From: Sphagnum magellanicum
Taxonomy: Eukaryota; Streptophyta; Sphagnopsida; Sphagnales; Sphagnaceae
Length of the DNA stretch: 64,000 nt
NCBI GenBank assembly: GCA_021904315.1
Contig: CM038916.1
Span: forward strand, 16,203,897-16,267,896
Direction of reading: 5' to 3'
The translations under genes were made by a program, and so were the position numbers. This document shows, piece by piece, positions 46,570 to 59,134 of this stretch. Numbering within the stretch: the stretch's first letter is position 1; each line of letters opens with the position of its first letter. Below the pieces are notes generated by a model. That model was not told the DNA's origin, made no database searches, and saw only the letters and a list, made by a program, of their open reading frames with translations.

Positions 46570-49215
46570 TAATGTAAATATGTTATTTTTCATTATTCTG
46601 GAATTTAAGTTCAAGCATTTGTTTTTTTAACATATTGCAACTTTTATCTATCTTAATTGTTCATAATTTAATGTTAATTATAGGTTGGAGATTTTGATTA
46701 TGAACTTATGCATCTTAAGCACCATATGAAAATGATTGGTGTATTGAAACCATTTTTGGTATTTGCATCATCATTTCAACTTTGAAATTTTCATAACATG
46801 TTGGTGCTTATGTTAAACTCTTGATTCCAAAACTTGTAGTTCATTGGGGATTATGTGTGCCTTGAAGTTAATGCTCATACTATAATAAAATATAATTACG
46901 AAATGTTGATGCCAATACTATTGATTGTCTACAAAAAATTATCATCAACTGCTATTATTGTTTAGCCTATTGGTGTTGGGCGGGTACTCAATTTTGTTAA
47001 TAACCGCCAGTTCCAGTTTCATAACCTTTATGACCCGCCGGGCATCAATTGGAGCATGTGCAAGATGAGCACTTTGGTATGGACCATCAACAAATGGACT
47101 ATCACATCACCATGTCTCAAACTTGGGATGAATTTAGGGAGCTTGGTTTGCAATGGGCATATTACCACTCATGACATGTATTAGAGTTTTTTTTGAAGTC
47201 TCTCTGTCTTCACCCTGTCTTCCAGCAGAGCTCAAAAAGCGATGTAACTGACTTATCATTGCGTCCTTTAAAGTTTTGTGATATTATATAAAGAAGTATG
47301 AGTCTTTAGTTCATCTTAATGTTTCTTTCCAAATGAATAAATAGAAAACTCATTGTGTAAATAAAATACAATAGATTATCTACCCAAAAATAAATAAAAA
47401 TCTCCCAGACCTATTATGATAATAAATATGATTAAGTCGATCAACATCACAAAAGCATCATGATAAATAAAATGACTTTGAAATTTACTGATTTTTTGGG
47501 CTAATTTTCAAAACGTATACGAAATCCGAGGAAACAAGCAGCGTCAAACAAAATTGACTTTGAGCCTCTTTTCACCTACTCCCCCTATTTGAGTGAGCTC
47601 CGCAAAGTAAGGAAATCTTATTAAATCTGGGTACAAGGTTCGAGAGTAATTATAGTAGTTGTACGTGCACCAGCAGTTAAAATACATGCAGCAGTGGAGG
47701 CGCTCAGGGAAAAAGGAAAGAGAAGGGCGGGGGGGAGGTGGGTCAAAACAGGATGAAACTTAATTTACTAAAAAAAAACGGTGCTTTTCTCAGGGTCACA
47801 CCCTCCTCTCCACCCTCGTCCCCCCAAGGGTTTGTGGAGAAATTAGGTTGCTTTAGACTACTTCAGTAGTTAGGCACACCTCTTGTTTCTAAGAAGGAGG
47901 AGGGTGTCTTTTATTCCAACACTATTCTTGTGATGGGCCAATGAAGATGGCCCACCTTCATAGAATTCAAGGTACTTACTTGGTTGGCAATGGGCATCCC
48001 CCATGATTGATTAAGGAAACAACAAATGATGTGTACGCCACATATTTTTGTCTACATGCAATAATTAATCCAAGAAATGATGTTTAACAAAAAAGTTGAA
48101 TGTTTTTTTCATTTAGAATTGCAACCAAGTCGAAGGTTTTAAGATCCAAACAACCAATTTTTCAACCTAACAACTACAAGAGCTTGAATAGGAGGAGGGT
48201 ATGAAAGGGTAAGTAATTTCCTTAAGTTTTGATGTTTCGGGCAAATGATTTTCTTAAAAAATTCAATATTTTCAAATATAATATAATTTCCACTGAACTT
48301 GAAAAGGTTAATTGCATTACTAAATATTGGAGGGATATGAATATGACCAAGGTATTGTACAATTGAAGTACCCCACTAGTTGAGCTCTCTAGACCAATGC
48401 ATATAACAACATATATCTATACCAAGGCTACAATAACATATGGATTCAACATGAGTCTCCACCCTATTGACCTGTCACGTCTTGAGACTTGCCACCATGG
48501 GCATTGGCTCAGCATAAAGCATGAGGTGAATCATGGATGGATTAGACATTTGTAGACCATGAGGTAAGGATGAATGCAAAGCCCACAAGGCAACTACCCC
48601 TTTTTGTGTGAAAGCACTTTGCAATGGCTCTTTAGGTGTGGAGGCACCATACACCTACTAGTATGTGTAAGAATCCTCTACACCTAAAGGATACATTGTT
48701 TATGGGTATAAGGTGCCCTTCTCTCTAACCCTAATATAAATTGTAGGAGTGCTTTGCAATGTGTGTAATAGGAATGGATGAAATTGAAGTTGAGGGGTGC
48801 AAAATACCATTTTATTGAAACTAGAGACATTGCATTAGGTTGTAGAGGACAAATAATGGACTTGCCAAATTCCCCCAAATGGAACTATAATTTCTTGTTG
48901 AGTGCATGAACTTACAAAATGCCTACGAAGCCATCACAATATTTCTAAGATTCTTGAGAATGATTTTGTACAACATATTTTGTTTTGGTTGAAAAATTAG
49001 GTTAAGATCTTATATCCAAACATCTCAATAAACTAATTGGTTGGCATGCCACTTGGATGGGGGAATAATTAACATTGTATGTTAAACATGATAAACACTT
49101 ATAAAGGCTCAAATTAGAGACCCTGATATAGTTGTAGAATATTTAGAAGGAATTCAGATGAATTTTGGGGGTCTTTACCATGGTACCAATGTGGGTGGAT
49201 TCATTCACCCAATGT
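46570..49215. other. Intergenic DNA with element fragments, no supported gene
   Basis: TGTTGGGCGGGTA at about 46974 matches the left end of the hAT-like element at 25148, but no matching right end was found. A GC-richer stretch with GGGCGGGGGGGAGG occurs near 47725. A partial GGGAATG-family MITE copy lies at 48485-48710. No protein frame is supported. Confidence 0.4.
48485..48710 (+). repeat. Partial copy of the GGGAATG MITE family
   Basis: TTGCCACCATGGGCATTGG is followed by CATAAAGCATGAGGTGAATC. Further right come CACCTACTAGTATGTGTAAG and CCTCTACACC, the same order as in 22093-22352. The outer ends are not clear. Confidence 0.5.
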
Positions 49216-49219
49216 TGCT

Positions 49220-49241
49220 GGGGGGGGGGGGGGGGGGGGGG
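49220..49241 (+). repeat. Homopolymer G tract of 22
   Basis: An uninterrupted run of 22 G, followed by TGGGG. It sits inside a dispersed repeat (next feature). Confidence 0.9.
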
Positions 49242-49400
49242 TGGGGAACCAGTACCCACCCATTCATCCATGCAGGATGAATGATATATGAACAAGAAAC
49301 ACTTTTTCATTGTATTCCTGTCCCGGTGTAAACCCTTATCACAGTGGTTAGCTATGTACCACCTATCCAAGTGCATCATCTACTTGCATAGTAGCTACTA
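49242..49400 (+). repeat. Diverged dispersed repeat related to 19.83-20.05 kb
   Basis: The segment carries GAACCAGTACCCACCCA, AAGAAACACTTTTTCATTGTATTCC and CACAGTGGTTAGCTATGTACCA, recognisably the same blocks as near 19840-19905 and 2247-2260. The order of blocks differs from the other copies, so the element has been rearranged. No coding frame. Confidence 0.5.
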
Positions 49401-50109
49401 TAATGTCACATACCTATCTACATAATATTCATTTATATTGCAGGTCATTTAAACAGCCTTTTTTAACTGGTGAAATTTTGCCAACATGTGAAACTAAATT
49501 TTCTTTTAAAAAAACCTGAGAATGAAATTATTTTTAAGGGTTTCAATCACTAGAAGTCATAAAATAGTGTCAAATATTATTTATATTTGGTTTTTCAGTA
49601 TGTAGCCAAAAATATAGAAGAATGGTTAAAGATCCATCCTTCTTGAATTTGATTGATATCAAGATTTGAATATTCATTCCTGAATATGGTTGCCACTATT
49701 TTTTTACATCTTCCTATGGATGATAGCCATTTTGGCTCCATTAAAAATTTCCTTAAAAAAAAACACTGATCTGAAATGAAATGAAATGAAAACCCATCAT
49801 GATGCATGAGATTGGTCTGTCAAAAAAATCACTAACCCATATGTCAAGAACAGCATAATATTTCTTACAAGGGGTGGTGGCTCTTTACAAATTGTAAGAG
49901 CATCTCCACCGGCAGCACTAAAATGGTCAGTAAAAAGTACTTTAGATGACGTACAACACTTAAATGGTGTGAAAATGAGTTTGGACTTTGGACCTGTAAG
50001 TATGCACAAGATACAATGATTTCACAAGAGCCAGCAAAAGCAAAGAGAGACAATGATGACTCTCAATCGGTCGGTCATAATGATTGGTCTAGGTGGTGGC
50101 ATTGAACTA

Positions 50110-50405
50110 GGTAATCCATCATTTTATATTGTCCAATTTTTGGCCTTGCCTTCCCAGGCAAGGATATTGTGTTTAGATTCATTATAGAGTACACTAGCTT
50201 CAAAGGATTTTGGCCCCTAGGTAATAATAATAGGTCTATTTTTATCTGAGGATTTCTGAAAGATGAAATATTTTGGCTTGTGTTGAAACTTGAGATTTTG
50301 TTATAGAGTTCTAATATCTTGAAGGATTTTGATTTCTTTTTAGAGGATTTTTTGAAGATTATATTTTTGCATGGTGACATTTTTGAGTTTCTGTAATTCT
50401 TCCCT
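50110..50405 (-). repeat. Dispersed repeat, copy C (inverted)
   Basis: Read on the minus strand it matches 24060-24600 and 40990-41185 and carries the short GGGGCCAAAATCC junction. Upstream on the minus strand lies CTGAGGACTCGTTCAGGATCC with CCAAGGACTCATCCAGGG, a GC-richer lead-in of about 75 bp not seen in the other two copies. Confidence 0.65.
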
Positions 50406-50994
50406 GGATGAGTCCTTGGGTGTGTGGTAAACCCGTACCAGGATCCTGAACGAGTCCTCAGCAAGGGGACCCACCCAGTTGGTTTAGATTAGGTTTTGTA
50501 ACAAGTAATATCTTGCATTGGTGTCATTGGAAAGATCTTCAACATTATGTCCCCCACCTTTCAAGATATTCCAATTTCCTTCTTTCACTATTAGAGTCGG
50601 TCCATTTTAGCCCCATTCCCAAGGAAGTTGGACATTAGTTAACAAATGATCATCGGTGGCAACAAACTTAGCTCTCACTTTACATCCCCATCTATTGGTT
50701 GCCCTTGTCCACTTCTTGTCAAACCTTTGAGGTCTTACCTTGCCATACAACTTGATCATCACATTGTTTACCCCTTAAGAGGGTAAGCTCCTTATGTATG
50801 GATATCACCGTTACTTGAACGCCTTTATAGTTGACGATTTGGCACAATCTACTCATTCATGAATGGGATTCCAAACCCAATTGTTGGATTCAAAGTTTAC
50901 ACATTCAAAAAATTGTTATTACAACTTTTAAGAATAAAAACATCCATTGTCACTTACTAATCCCGTCTCAAAATCAAGTGTGTCCAAGGAAAAC

Positions 50995-51765
50995 TAGGTG
51001 CAATCACAATCAAACGAAACAATAATAACAAAAGATTCAAGGACTATAGTCCTTTTTGTCTTTTTGTGGTCATTTTCATTCTCTCATACAAAGGACTTTT
51101 TGAATTAATTTTTTTTACAATATATATATAATTTTTTAGCACATCACACTTTTTGTATTGATTTTTTATGAATAACTAAGATTTTTTTAATGTACAAATT
51201 CTACCAAATTTTGCGTTTAATTTTCAAAAAAAATACTAATTTCAAGTTATATGAAAATATGGTAACTATTTTTTGTATCATAAATTATAACTTGGCTTTA
51301 GATGTCATGTACATTGACATGTGGTAAAAGACCCTTGAAATTTCAAATTTGTGTACAATAGATTTAAAAGTTTCAAATTTCACAACTTTCAAATTATCAG
51401 TGTTTTTAGAATGTGCATAATAAATTAAGATCATTTCAACAAAAAATCGTCAAAATTATTTTATTAAGAGAGTTTTTAGCTTAGTAATTTAAAGAATTGG
51501 TTGGTTTTGATGCAATTATTGTTCAAGTTCAAAGGTCCTTTATTAAAACCAAAACCCAAAATAAAACTAGTTGAATTTTTATTTTGATTTTTTTAACATT
51601 CATATTAATCATTCAACACAACTTCATATGATTAACATGGCATTAAAGTGACACCAAAAAAATATATGTAACAAAATTACAATTTTCAAAATGGTTTTGA
51701 TGGTTGTTTAACATAATTTTTTGCTTGTTTGATTATGATCACACTCCAAGGGCAAGTTGTTGGAG
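50995..51765. repeat. Long dispersed direct repeat, copy 2
   Basis: Homologous to 38130-38885 in the same orientation over about 0.76 kb with many small indels. No hAT transposase could be recognised on its left side, unlike copy 1, so either the transposase was lost or the repeat moves independently. Confidence 0.7.
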
Positions 51766-51769
51766 GGTA

Positions 51770-54700
51770 GTGTTGTGAACATTGCATAAAATGGATGTCA
51801 TTTCTTTCTTATTTGTTCCAACTCTAAAGCTATTCAAATGTCATAGTCAAGCAAATTGCACATTATATACTCGATGCATTTTTTCCTTTTGTTCCTCTTC
51901 ACACTACTTTTCATATGCCTTGTCAACAAGTTCAAATAATTTGTACTCAACGTAGTCATAAAATAAATTTTAACTCGGCAAATCTCAAAGCTAATCACTA
52001 GGTGGACTATAATTGTCATTAGTTTTTTCTCCTCGTTTATGCAATGAAGTTGCAAAAGGGAACTAGATTTAGGCACACACATGCATTCCAATTTGATCAC
52101 CTCCCAACTAGTCCATGACACACATGACAAAACTAAAAGTTGACACAACATAGTCCAACATGCCATTGTAACACTATGACACATGTCATGCATAACATAT
52201 AACCTAAACATTATGATGTTACAATAACACAAATATTGAAAGAATGTAACTAATCATTGTCACAATGCTAGCAAAAGTGAACAATGAACTAATAAGATTG
52301 ACTTACATTGTAACTAAACATTGTTATCTTGATACAAACTAAACACTTGAATAATTACATTATAACACCATGCATGTTATAATTTAACTAAACAATAACT
52401 ATACATTGTAACAATGCTTGTTTATATTATAAAATAATAACAATGTACCTCCACTAATCTAAAATTGTGATTAAAATTACATGCTATGATTAAACAAGAT
52501 TAAAGTGCCACATTATGATGATATCAAAAGAATTAGGATGAAAAAAATACATAGGAAAAAAAGGTCCAACAAAGGGTGAAAGCATACTACTTGCCCTTCA
52601 AAAATTGTAGTCACTTTAGTATAATCTTTTTGCAATTATTATTTTTGATAATTTATGGACATCACATTTTGGATTATTTTTTCTTGTTTTAAGTATATTT
52701 GATTAACCTTAGACTTAAGTTAGTCAAAAATAATAATAATAATTCAAAAAATATTGAAAAACTTGAACATATGGAATATATTTGTGACAAAAAAATACAT
52801 ATATACTTCAAAACTATGGTTATGGTTGCAATTTTTGGGAGAATTTTTTATATGGTGAATGATATTGATGTACATCGATCAAATCTAGGACCATTTAGAA
52901 GTTTAAACATTTTGAATGAAACTTTGTTAAAAATTTGTGTTTTTTGACATTTTAAAACAATAAATGCATAATAATATCTTCTTTTTAGGAAAAAACCACT
53001 ATCATATTAAAGAAGAAGAAATGTTGTAATTGAACATTGCATTAATTTTTCAGTTTTCCTTTGTTTGTTAATGTTTCATGAATCACAAACATGTGGCCTT
53101 GTGGCCATTAAAAAATGTAAATTATATACTCTATGTACATTAATTTTATCTAGTCATCTTCATCTAATTGTTGAATCAAGATTAATTTTGACTAAAAGTG
53201 AACTTGAATTCCAAATTGTTGTCATGTCAATTCTAAAATATTTTGCTTGTGTTTAAGATTGCCAAAAAATGTCATCAATATTTCAACTTATTGAGTATTA
53301 TGATACTTATTATGCATCATTTTTTAAATGAAAAGTGGTTCACCTTTATTGTGCTTTCACCCAAAAGTAGTTTTCTCACCTAAATGTTTTTCATAACAAT
53401 TTCACCCTCAATTTTGGATTTGTTTAAATTATTTGCACCTTCATTGTTGTTTGTACCTATTTTTCATTAAATCAAGGCTTTACCAAAATAAAATCTTGCA
53501 GATATTGTGAACTTATATTTAGTTCGATTAAATGATACCCAATTTTGCTCACTTCAAGGCCACACTTTGATTAAGTATGAAACTTGGATTACAAGATCAA
53601 ACTAAGGCCCAAAGACAAGGTGACTTCAAGGATAATTTTACAATTCTAAATTAACAATGTAATTTGTTGAATAAAAATTTCTCATTGACCTTGGGTTTTG
53701 TTTTGTGGTCTATATCATTTTTCAATACCTTGCAAGTTCAAATTATTTATGGAGAATAATTCACCTCCATGTGGTTCTCCGCCCATTATTAATTTTCCAT
53801 TTTCAATTGGATATCAAATGGGTGGCTCTTGTGTTGGAAATTGCCTTTAGTCATGATTTGATGTTCAAGGTGTACACTATTGATTCCAAAGGTGTAATGG
53901 ATTGGTTTCAAGGCAAGTCTTGGTGTAAAAATAAAGGAAAAAATGATATTAGATTCATTTCCTACCTTGAGAAATGGCGTTAAAATAATTTTGATATTGA
54001 GTGTGATGTTTTGTGTAATGCTTCATCTTAAAAGATTTTACATGGAGGATAAGGCATTACACCCCAAACCCTTGCCTCAATTCACAAGTTAATTAAACAT
54101 TATTTGGTGTAGTAATTTAATGTACTTTAGTATGTCAAGAAATTACGATATGTAATTTTTCACTCAACCAGCCAAAGGTCCTAGTTCTATTAGCCCACCT
54201 CACAATTCAAAAACAAAACCCCTATTAGTGAGGTTATTATGAATATTTAAACATTGTGACCAAACTATCTCAAAGGGGCTTATTAAAAAATGTATTAATT
54301 AAGTAGGCTATTTGAATAATCATATTGGTATTTATATATTAGGATAAGTTTATGTCTATTTTGATGTGACCATACCCTAACCTTTTCAAAACCTAGGACT
54401 CCCCTCTACTTTTGGAACCGTTGGAATAATTTCAAAGAGGTGGTGTGCATGTTTATTATTTTCATGATTTTCAAAGCCCTAAATCAAAATTTATTTAATT
54501 TAGAATGGGCCTACAAAAATATAAAACATAATAATATATTAGCAAATACAAAGCACAATTGCAATGCACATAAAATGCCAACACAAAAGAAGTATAGGAA
54601 TGGAACATGTATGCAATGGAAATTTCATGTTGAAAAGTTGAGCAAGAAAATCACAAAATTTGACAAAATGCAGAAAAGGGTCAACAATTTGGGGTGTTTA

Positions 54701-57700
54701 TTGCATATATATATTGCTCTAGTGTTATTTAAATTTTCTTCTATGTCCGTGCTTTGATCACAATAGCAAATTGAAAGTTCTCCATGTAATTTTTTTTTGT
54801 ATACATGTGCACAACCAAATTTCGCTATGTTGTGAGCTTGTTTGTCAATTTGTTATTTGTGAAAGACAAATATGTAAAAAATACAACTATCATCTTCAAC
54901 ACTTTCCAATATTGTAACCATCGACAATTCAATAAGCTTTAGCCATTTTGAAAGTTTATGAAAGATAACTTGGTTGTTGGCTAATAATTTTATTTATAAA
55001 AAAAAATTCATTCAATGGGTGGTTCATAATTGCAACCACATTTGACATTGTCGTCATTTTGGGAAAAAAAAAAAATTAATCCAACAAATCTTCACCAAGA
55101 AAAGGGTGGGGGGATGAAAATATTGTTGGCCCTTTATGTGCCTCCCATGATAATAATGGCACTTGAAAAGGTTTGAGTTAAACCAAGAAGATATGTTTAG
55201 CTTTTGGCTACATCTAGATTATGGGTGTATAATGCAACCAATGGCAATCATGATTTCTTACAATGGACTATTCGATCCAATTCTTCAATTAACCCATGAA
55301 CAACACTATTGCTACATTGTTTCCTAACCTTTCCATAGCCAAGAGCCAATCAATCATTGAAACCCAACTCAAAGCTTTGGTTAGTGTGCATTGTTTATGC
55401 TATATATAAATGCAACCAAAATAACAAAAAACGGCATATTTAATCCCATATGTGGGTCTAATAACCCAACCATAATACAAGAAATCTTTACAATGTTCCA
55501 CAATGTTCAAAAACTAATTCAAATATTTTAATATATACTTGCTTGCTCGTCACAATACATGTGATATAAATCCCCTTGACAAGTTTTCACAAAAGTAAAA
55601 AAAAAAACATATAATCATGCTCAAGCATGAAGATAATGCAAGTCAAGCCCAAAAATAGCTCAATATCACAATTATTAGTTTGTTTTGGCAAATCCATGCA
55701 CAACTTGTTCCCCAAACATTTATATAAAACCTTTCAACAACAAAAAAGGTTGAAGATCGACTATATTTTCACATTGTGAAAACTTTTCAATGCTTTGAGC
55801 GTGCTTTAAAAACTAACCACATTTTTTTCTTTCTAATTAATGCTTAAGGGGGGCCATTGTAATAGGTGTACATAAATTGTAGTAAAACTTCAATCTTGGA
55901 CACAAGTGACAATTTGGAAAGAATTTGGACTACATAATTAATTTAATGGGCAATGTAATGCATAATGCATCCCAAACATGAAAATGGTGTTTTCTCCATG
56001 AGTTGAATTGCAATACTTGTCCTAACACCTTGGAAAACAAAAACCCATCTACGCCAAAACTACTGAACTTGGAATCTTGGTTAGACTCTTAAAGCCCCAA
56101 ATGATAACACATTTTCCACCATCATTTTCATTAAGTTGTCAACAATATATCCAATTAATACTCATTCCAATGTTAGCAATGTGAGGGTGCATTTTGAACC
56201 CTTAATCACATCAACATGAATGCCAATCCAAGATTAATAGGGCACAAGCATGCTAAAGTAGGCCAATTGGCAATCCTTGCTCAAAAAACAAAAATAGGTA
56301 GAAAGTAAAATTTGAAAATTTGAATTTTAGACCTTTTACCAATGTTATAAAATTTGAGGTGTATTAGCCATATTAAATAAACCATATATGGTCATCCCCA
56401 ATTTATATTATTATTTGAATTTTATTATTTTTTTTGGCAAATTTATATTTAATATATTTTTCAAATCAAACTTTTCAAGTGATGTGTTTTGTGTTTGAAC
56501 CATCATCCATATAGATAGAAGTTTTTTGAAACTTGAACATTTCAATTATGACAATGTTAAATCCTTCAAAAATAAGATTTTCCCTACTTAAGTCTAAAGT
56601 GCTAAAAACCTTCTTTTCAATATGAATTATAAATGCATTTTGTGTTTGTAGCATGGTAAAACATGCTTTAAACATTCTTTGAAGGAGACATAAAAATGAA
56701 TTTAAAAAAAAGAGGTCATGATTATATTTTATGTCTACTTTGTGCAAAATTGGACAACAACACCAAATGAAAAAAAAAATTGAAAGTAGTTTGGAAAAAA
56801 AAAAAACACATCTGAAGCTTTTAAATTTTTTTTCATGTCATACTACATATGCTCTACAATTTAAATGTTAATTTTCAAAAAAATTGTCCTACTTTTAACC
56901 TCCAAAGTTGACAATTCTTTTTTTCTACATTATCAGGATTTGTTTTGGCCTATTTTAACATGCTTATGCCCTATAGTGGTCACCTCATCAATTTTGATTG
57001 AAAAAAAGTTTGTTAGTCTAAACTACAAGATGTGTTTCACTAAGCATAAGCTTGTGCATGCATTTAGCCATGGCTCATGCACTTGTGTTGTTCTAATGAT
57101 GATGAAGGTTGTTAAGCACTTGGATAAAATAAAATAAGCATTTCAAACTTTCATAGTTTATAATTGATCATTCATGTTTAAGTAGGTGATAAACTATCAC
57201 AAATTGCACAAAATTTTGTTTGTGTTTAGTATGCAAGGCAATTTTAATTTGGCCAATTATAAAAGATTTGTCAAGCATTGAGGCATAGTATTGATTTGCA
57301 TTCTTGGCATGTTGGTTCACAAAACTCATGTATTATTCCCTCAAAATTACCCCTAGCCAAATAATAATGACCTTTTGATGCTCATCATGCTTTTGATGAC
57401 AATCAAATTTCAATATTGGAGCTTTGTTCAATTTTCTACATGTTAGAAACCTTACACCTAACTATCATCATCTTCCCATTTGCCCCTAACACTACTTCAA
57501 CCCAAAACAACTTAACATTCTAAACATCTCGGAAGACAATTTAATTCCAACTTTGCCTTCCTAGCTTTTTAGGCTTTGGAGAACTTGGGTCCTAAGATTT
57601 GTGACAACAAGCCTCTAACAACTTGGACCGAGGTCCATGATAGGAGGCAAATGACCTTTCTGATGCACATCACATCCCTTACACTTGTAGTGCTAGAGGG

Positions 57701-58335
57701 TGAAGCATTACATTCCCCTATAATGATGGATCCAACTATGAAGGGTTTAGAGACTCTAACAACACCTTTCAAAAAGAAATGCTAAAACTTGAAATTTGGT
57801 GATGATTTCTATGAAGGCATGACAAGACAAAATGAAATGCACAAGTCTTGAGGTTATGAAAATCAAGAATGCACTTCCAAGATTGCTCTCAAATTGAACA
57901 ACAAATTGCAACCCTTTTGCATTTCACTTAAATAAAAACACAAGCTCAACTCACACATAGTAAAACACAAACACATGGTTCGAACTTTGACAAGTGCACT
58001 CATGTACCAACAACAAAAATGATTTTTTTGGGGAAGTTTCACATACATGGGCATGCACATCTTCAAATTGGCAACAATGGAGTTATGAATCTGGACATCA
58101 ACATCAATTCAATTATGTCGATGAGATCTGTTGCACACTTACACAAAAATCTCATACAACTCCTTTCTTAAAAGACAAAATCACGAATTGCAGCACAACA
58201 ATTTTGTCATGTGCAACTTGAAAACTCAAGACCAAATCACAAAATTGCAACTCAAAAAATGTTATGTACAACTTGAAAACTCAAGAAGCTTCATAATGCA
58301 CATACAGGTGTTGTTTGTTGTATGCTTGAACATGC
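51770..58335. other. AT-rich intergenic DNA, no supported gene
   Basis: Many short frames occur on both strands, for example 51834-52232 minus, 53705-53983 plus and 57594-57785 plus. None shows a domain I can name. The first lies just beyond the 0.76-kb repeat and may be an eroded part of the same element. No terminal repeats or RNA genes were found. Poly-A/T runs are frequent. Confidence 0.4.
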
Positions 58336-58351
58336 TGTATGCACAAGTATG

Positions 58352-58705
58352 ATCTACAGTTTGCCATGGAGCAAAACAAGGAGATCAATGACAACATGAA
58401 GTTGGAGGGACTGGTCCAACTACTTGATATGGGTGTTTCAAAGCCGAACCAAATTATGCTCATGAAGGAGAAGATGTGGAAGGTGATTGAACCTTCTTTG
58501 GCAACAGGTGGTGGTGCACCTAGATTGTCGAGTTTGGAATGGAAAATTGCCAAGGAGCTTATGTACCTTTGCTCAAGGGGCTCATCCTTTTGTCTAAGAC
58601 CAACAATCCAAGAGTGTGCTTTTTTCTGTCCTGCCAGATGGTCGGTAAACTCCTCTACTTGTGTGCATCACATGCCTAGACATCCAATTTACTATTAGCT
58701 TATAG
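58352..58705 (+). other. Protein-like frame, possible exon of an unrecognised gene
   Basis: A frame from the ATG at 58339 reads with mixed amphipathic composition, for example MEQNKEINDNMKLEGLVQLL and EKMWKVIEPSLATGGGAPRL, unlike the low-complexity shadows elsewhere. An acceptor-like CTACAG precedes 58361. The region changes from AT-rich to gene-like composition here. I do not recognise the family. With the fragment at 58950 and a spliced-looking frame at 59353 (GDKVFAVPFTILKKL) it may be part of one gene or gene remnant. Confidence 0.3.
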
Positions 58706-58772
58706 GTGAGTTGCTTCATGGGCCAGACATCCAATTTGCTATTAGCTTATAAGTGAGTTGCTTCATGGTCAA
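58679..58772 (+). repeat. Two-copy 47-bp tandem duplication
   Basis: GACATCCAATTT begins at 58679 and 58726, and each copy continues with CTATTAGCTTATA and GTGAGTTGCTTCATGG. The copies differ at few positions, so it is young. The first contains a donor-like ATAG/GTGAGT. Confidence 0.85.
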
Positions 58773-58949
58773 CCCCTCAGCAGATGGGTGCCATTTTTTT
58801 TCAATGCTTGTTTAGAAATAGGATGCCCATGTAATGTAACACCTTCCAACAGAGAAAAAAAAACACATATATTGAGATATGTCAAAACATACTCAGCATT
58901 ATGGCATTTTATAGAAGCATGATGATGGAGGTTAAGCAATTAGAGATTT

Positions 58950-59134
58950 CTATGATGCCAGTTGGGGTGCTTGTTGAGAAACCCAACTGTTCAGACCCAA
59001 GTTCTCTGAACCACCTTGCACCCGGAATTGCAATGAATATTTCAATTTCTTTCATCCCTGATGTGCTATACGTATTTGAGGATTCTGTTCAGCTAGTATG
59101 TCTCATGCGATGTTTCGTAGCTCTGAAGTTGTGA
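58950..59134 (+). pseudogene. Possible ASH/HYDIN-like domain fragment of an axonemal protein
   Basis: The frame contains VEKPNCSDPSSLNHLAPGIA followed by MNISISFIPD and then DSVQL and RCFVAL. The LAPG-x(4)-hydrophobic-F-x-PD pattern is typical of immunoglobulin-like ASH/MSP repeats in flagellar proteins such as HYDIN and CFAP family members. The frame ends in a stop after RCFVALKL without a clear donor, so this is either a decayed copy or an exon whose boundary I have misplaced. The similarity is from memory of the pattern only. It could be unrelated. Confidence 0.3.

Noticed and set aside
51834-52232. 132-codon minus-strand frame as a gene
   Set aside because: Rich in Cys/Met/Leu without a recognised motif, and beside a dispersed repeat. 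Could be an eroded element part but not supportable as a coding gene.
56475-56747. Minus-strand frame with YMDDGSN
   Set aside because: The resemblance to a polymerase motif is a four-residue coincidence; no other supporting blocks occur in order around it.
13740-58335. LTR retroelements or other virus-like fossils
   Set aside because: I looked for reverse transcriptase, integrase and paired long terminal repeats and found none that could be supported by eye. Highly eroded copies may still be present.
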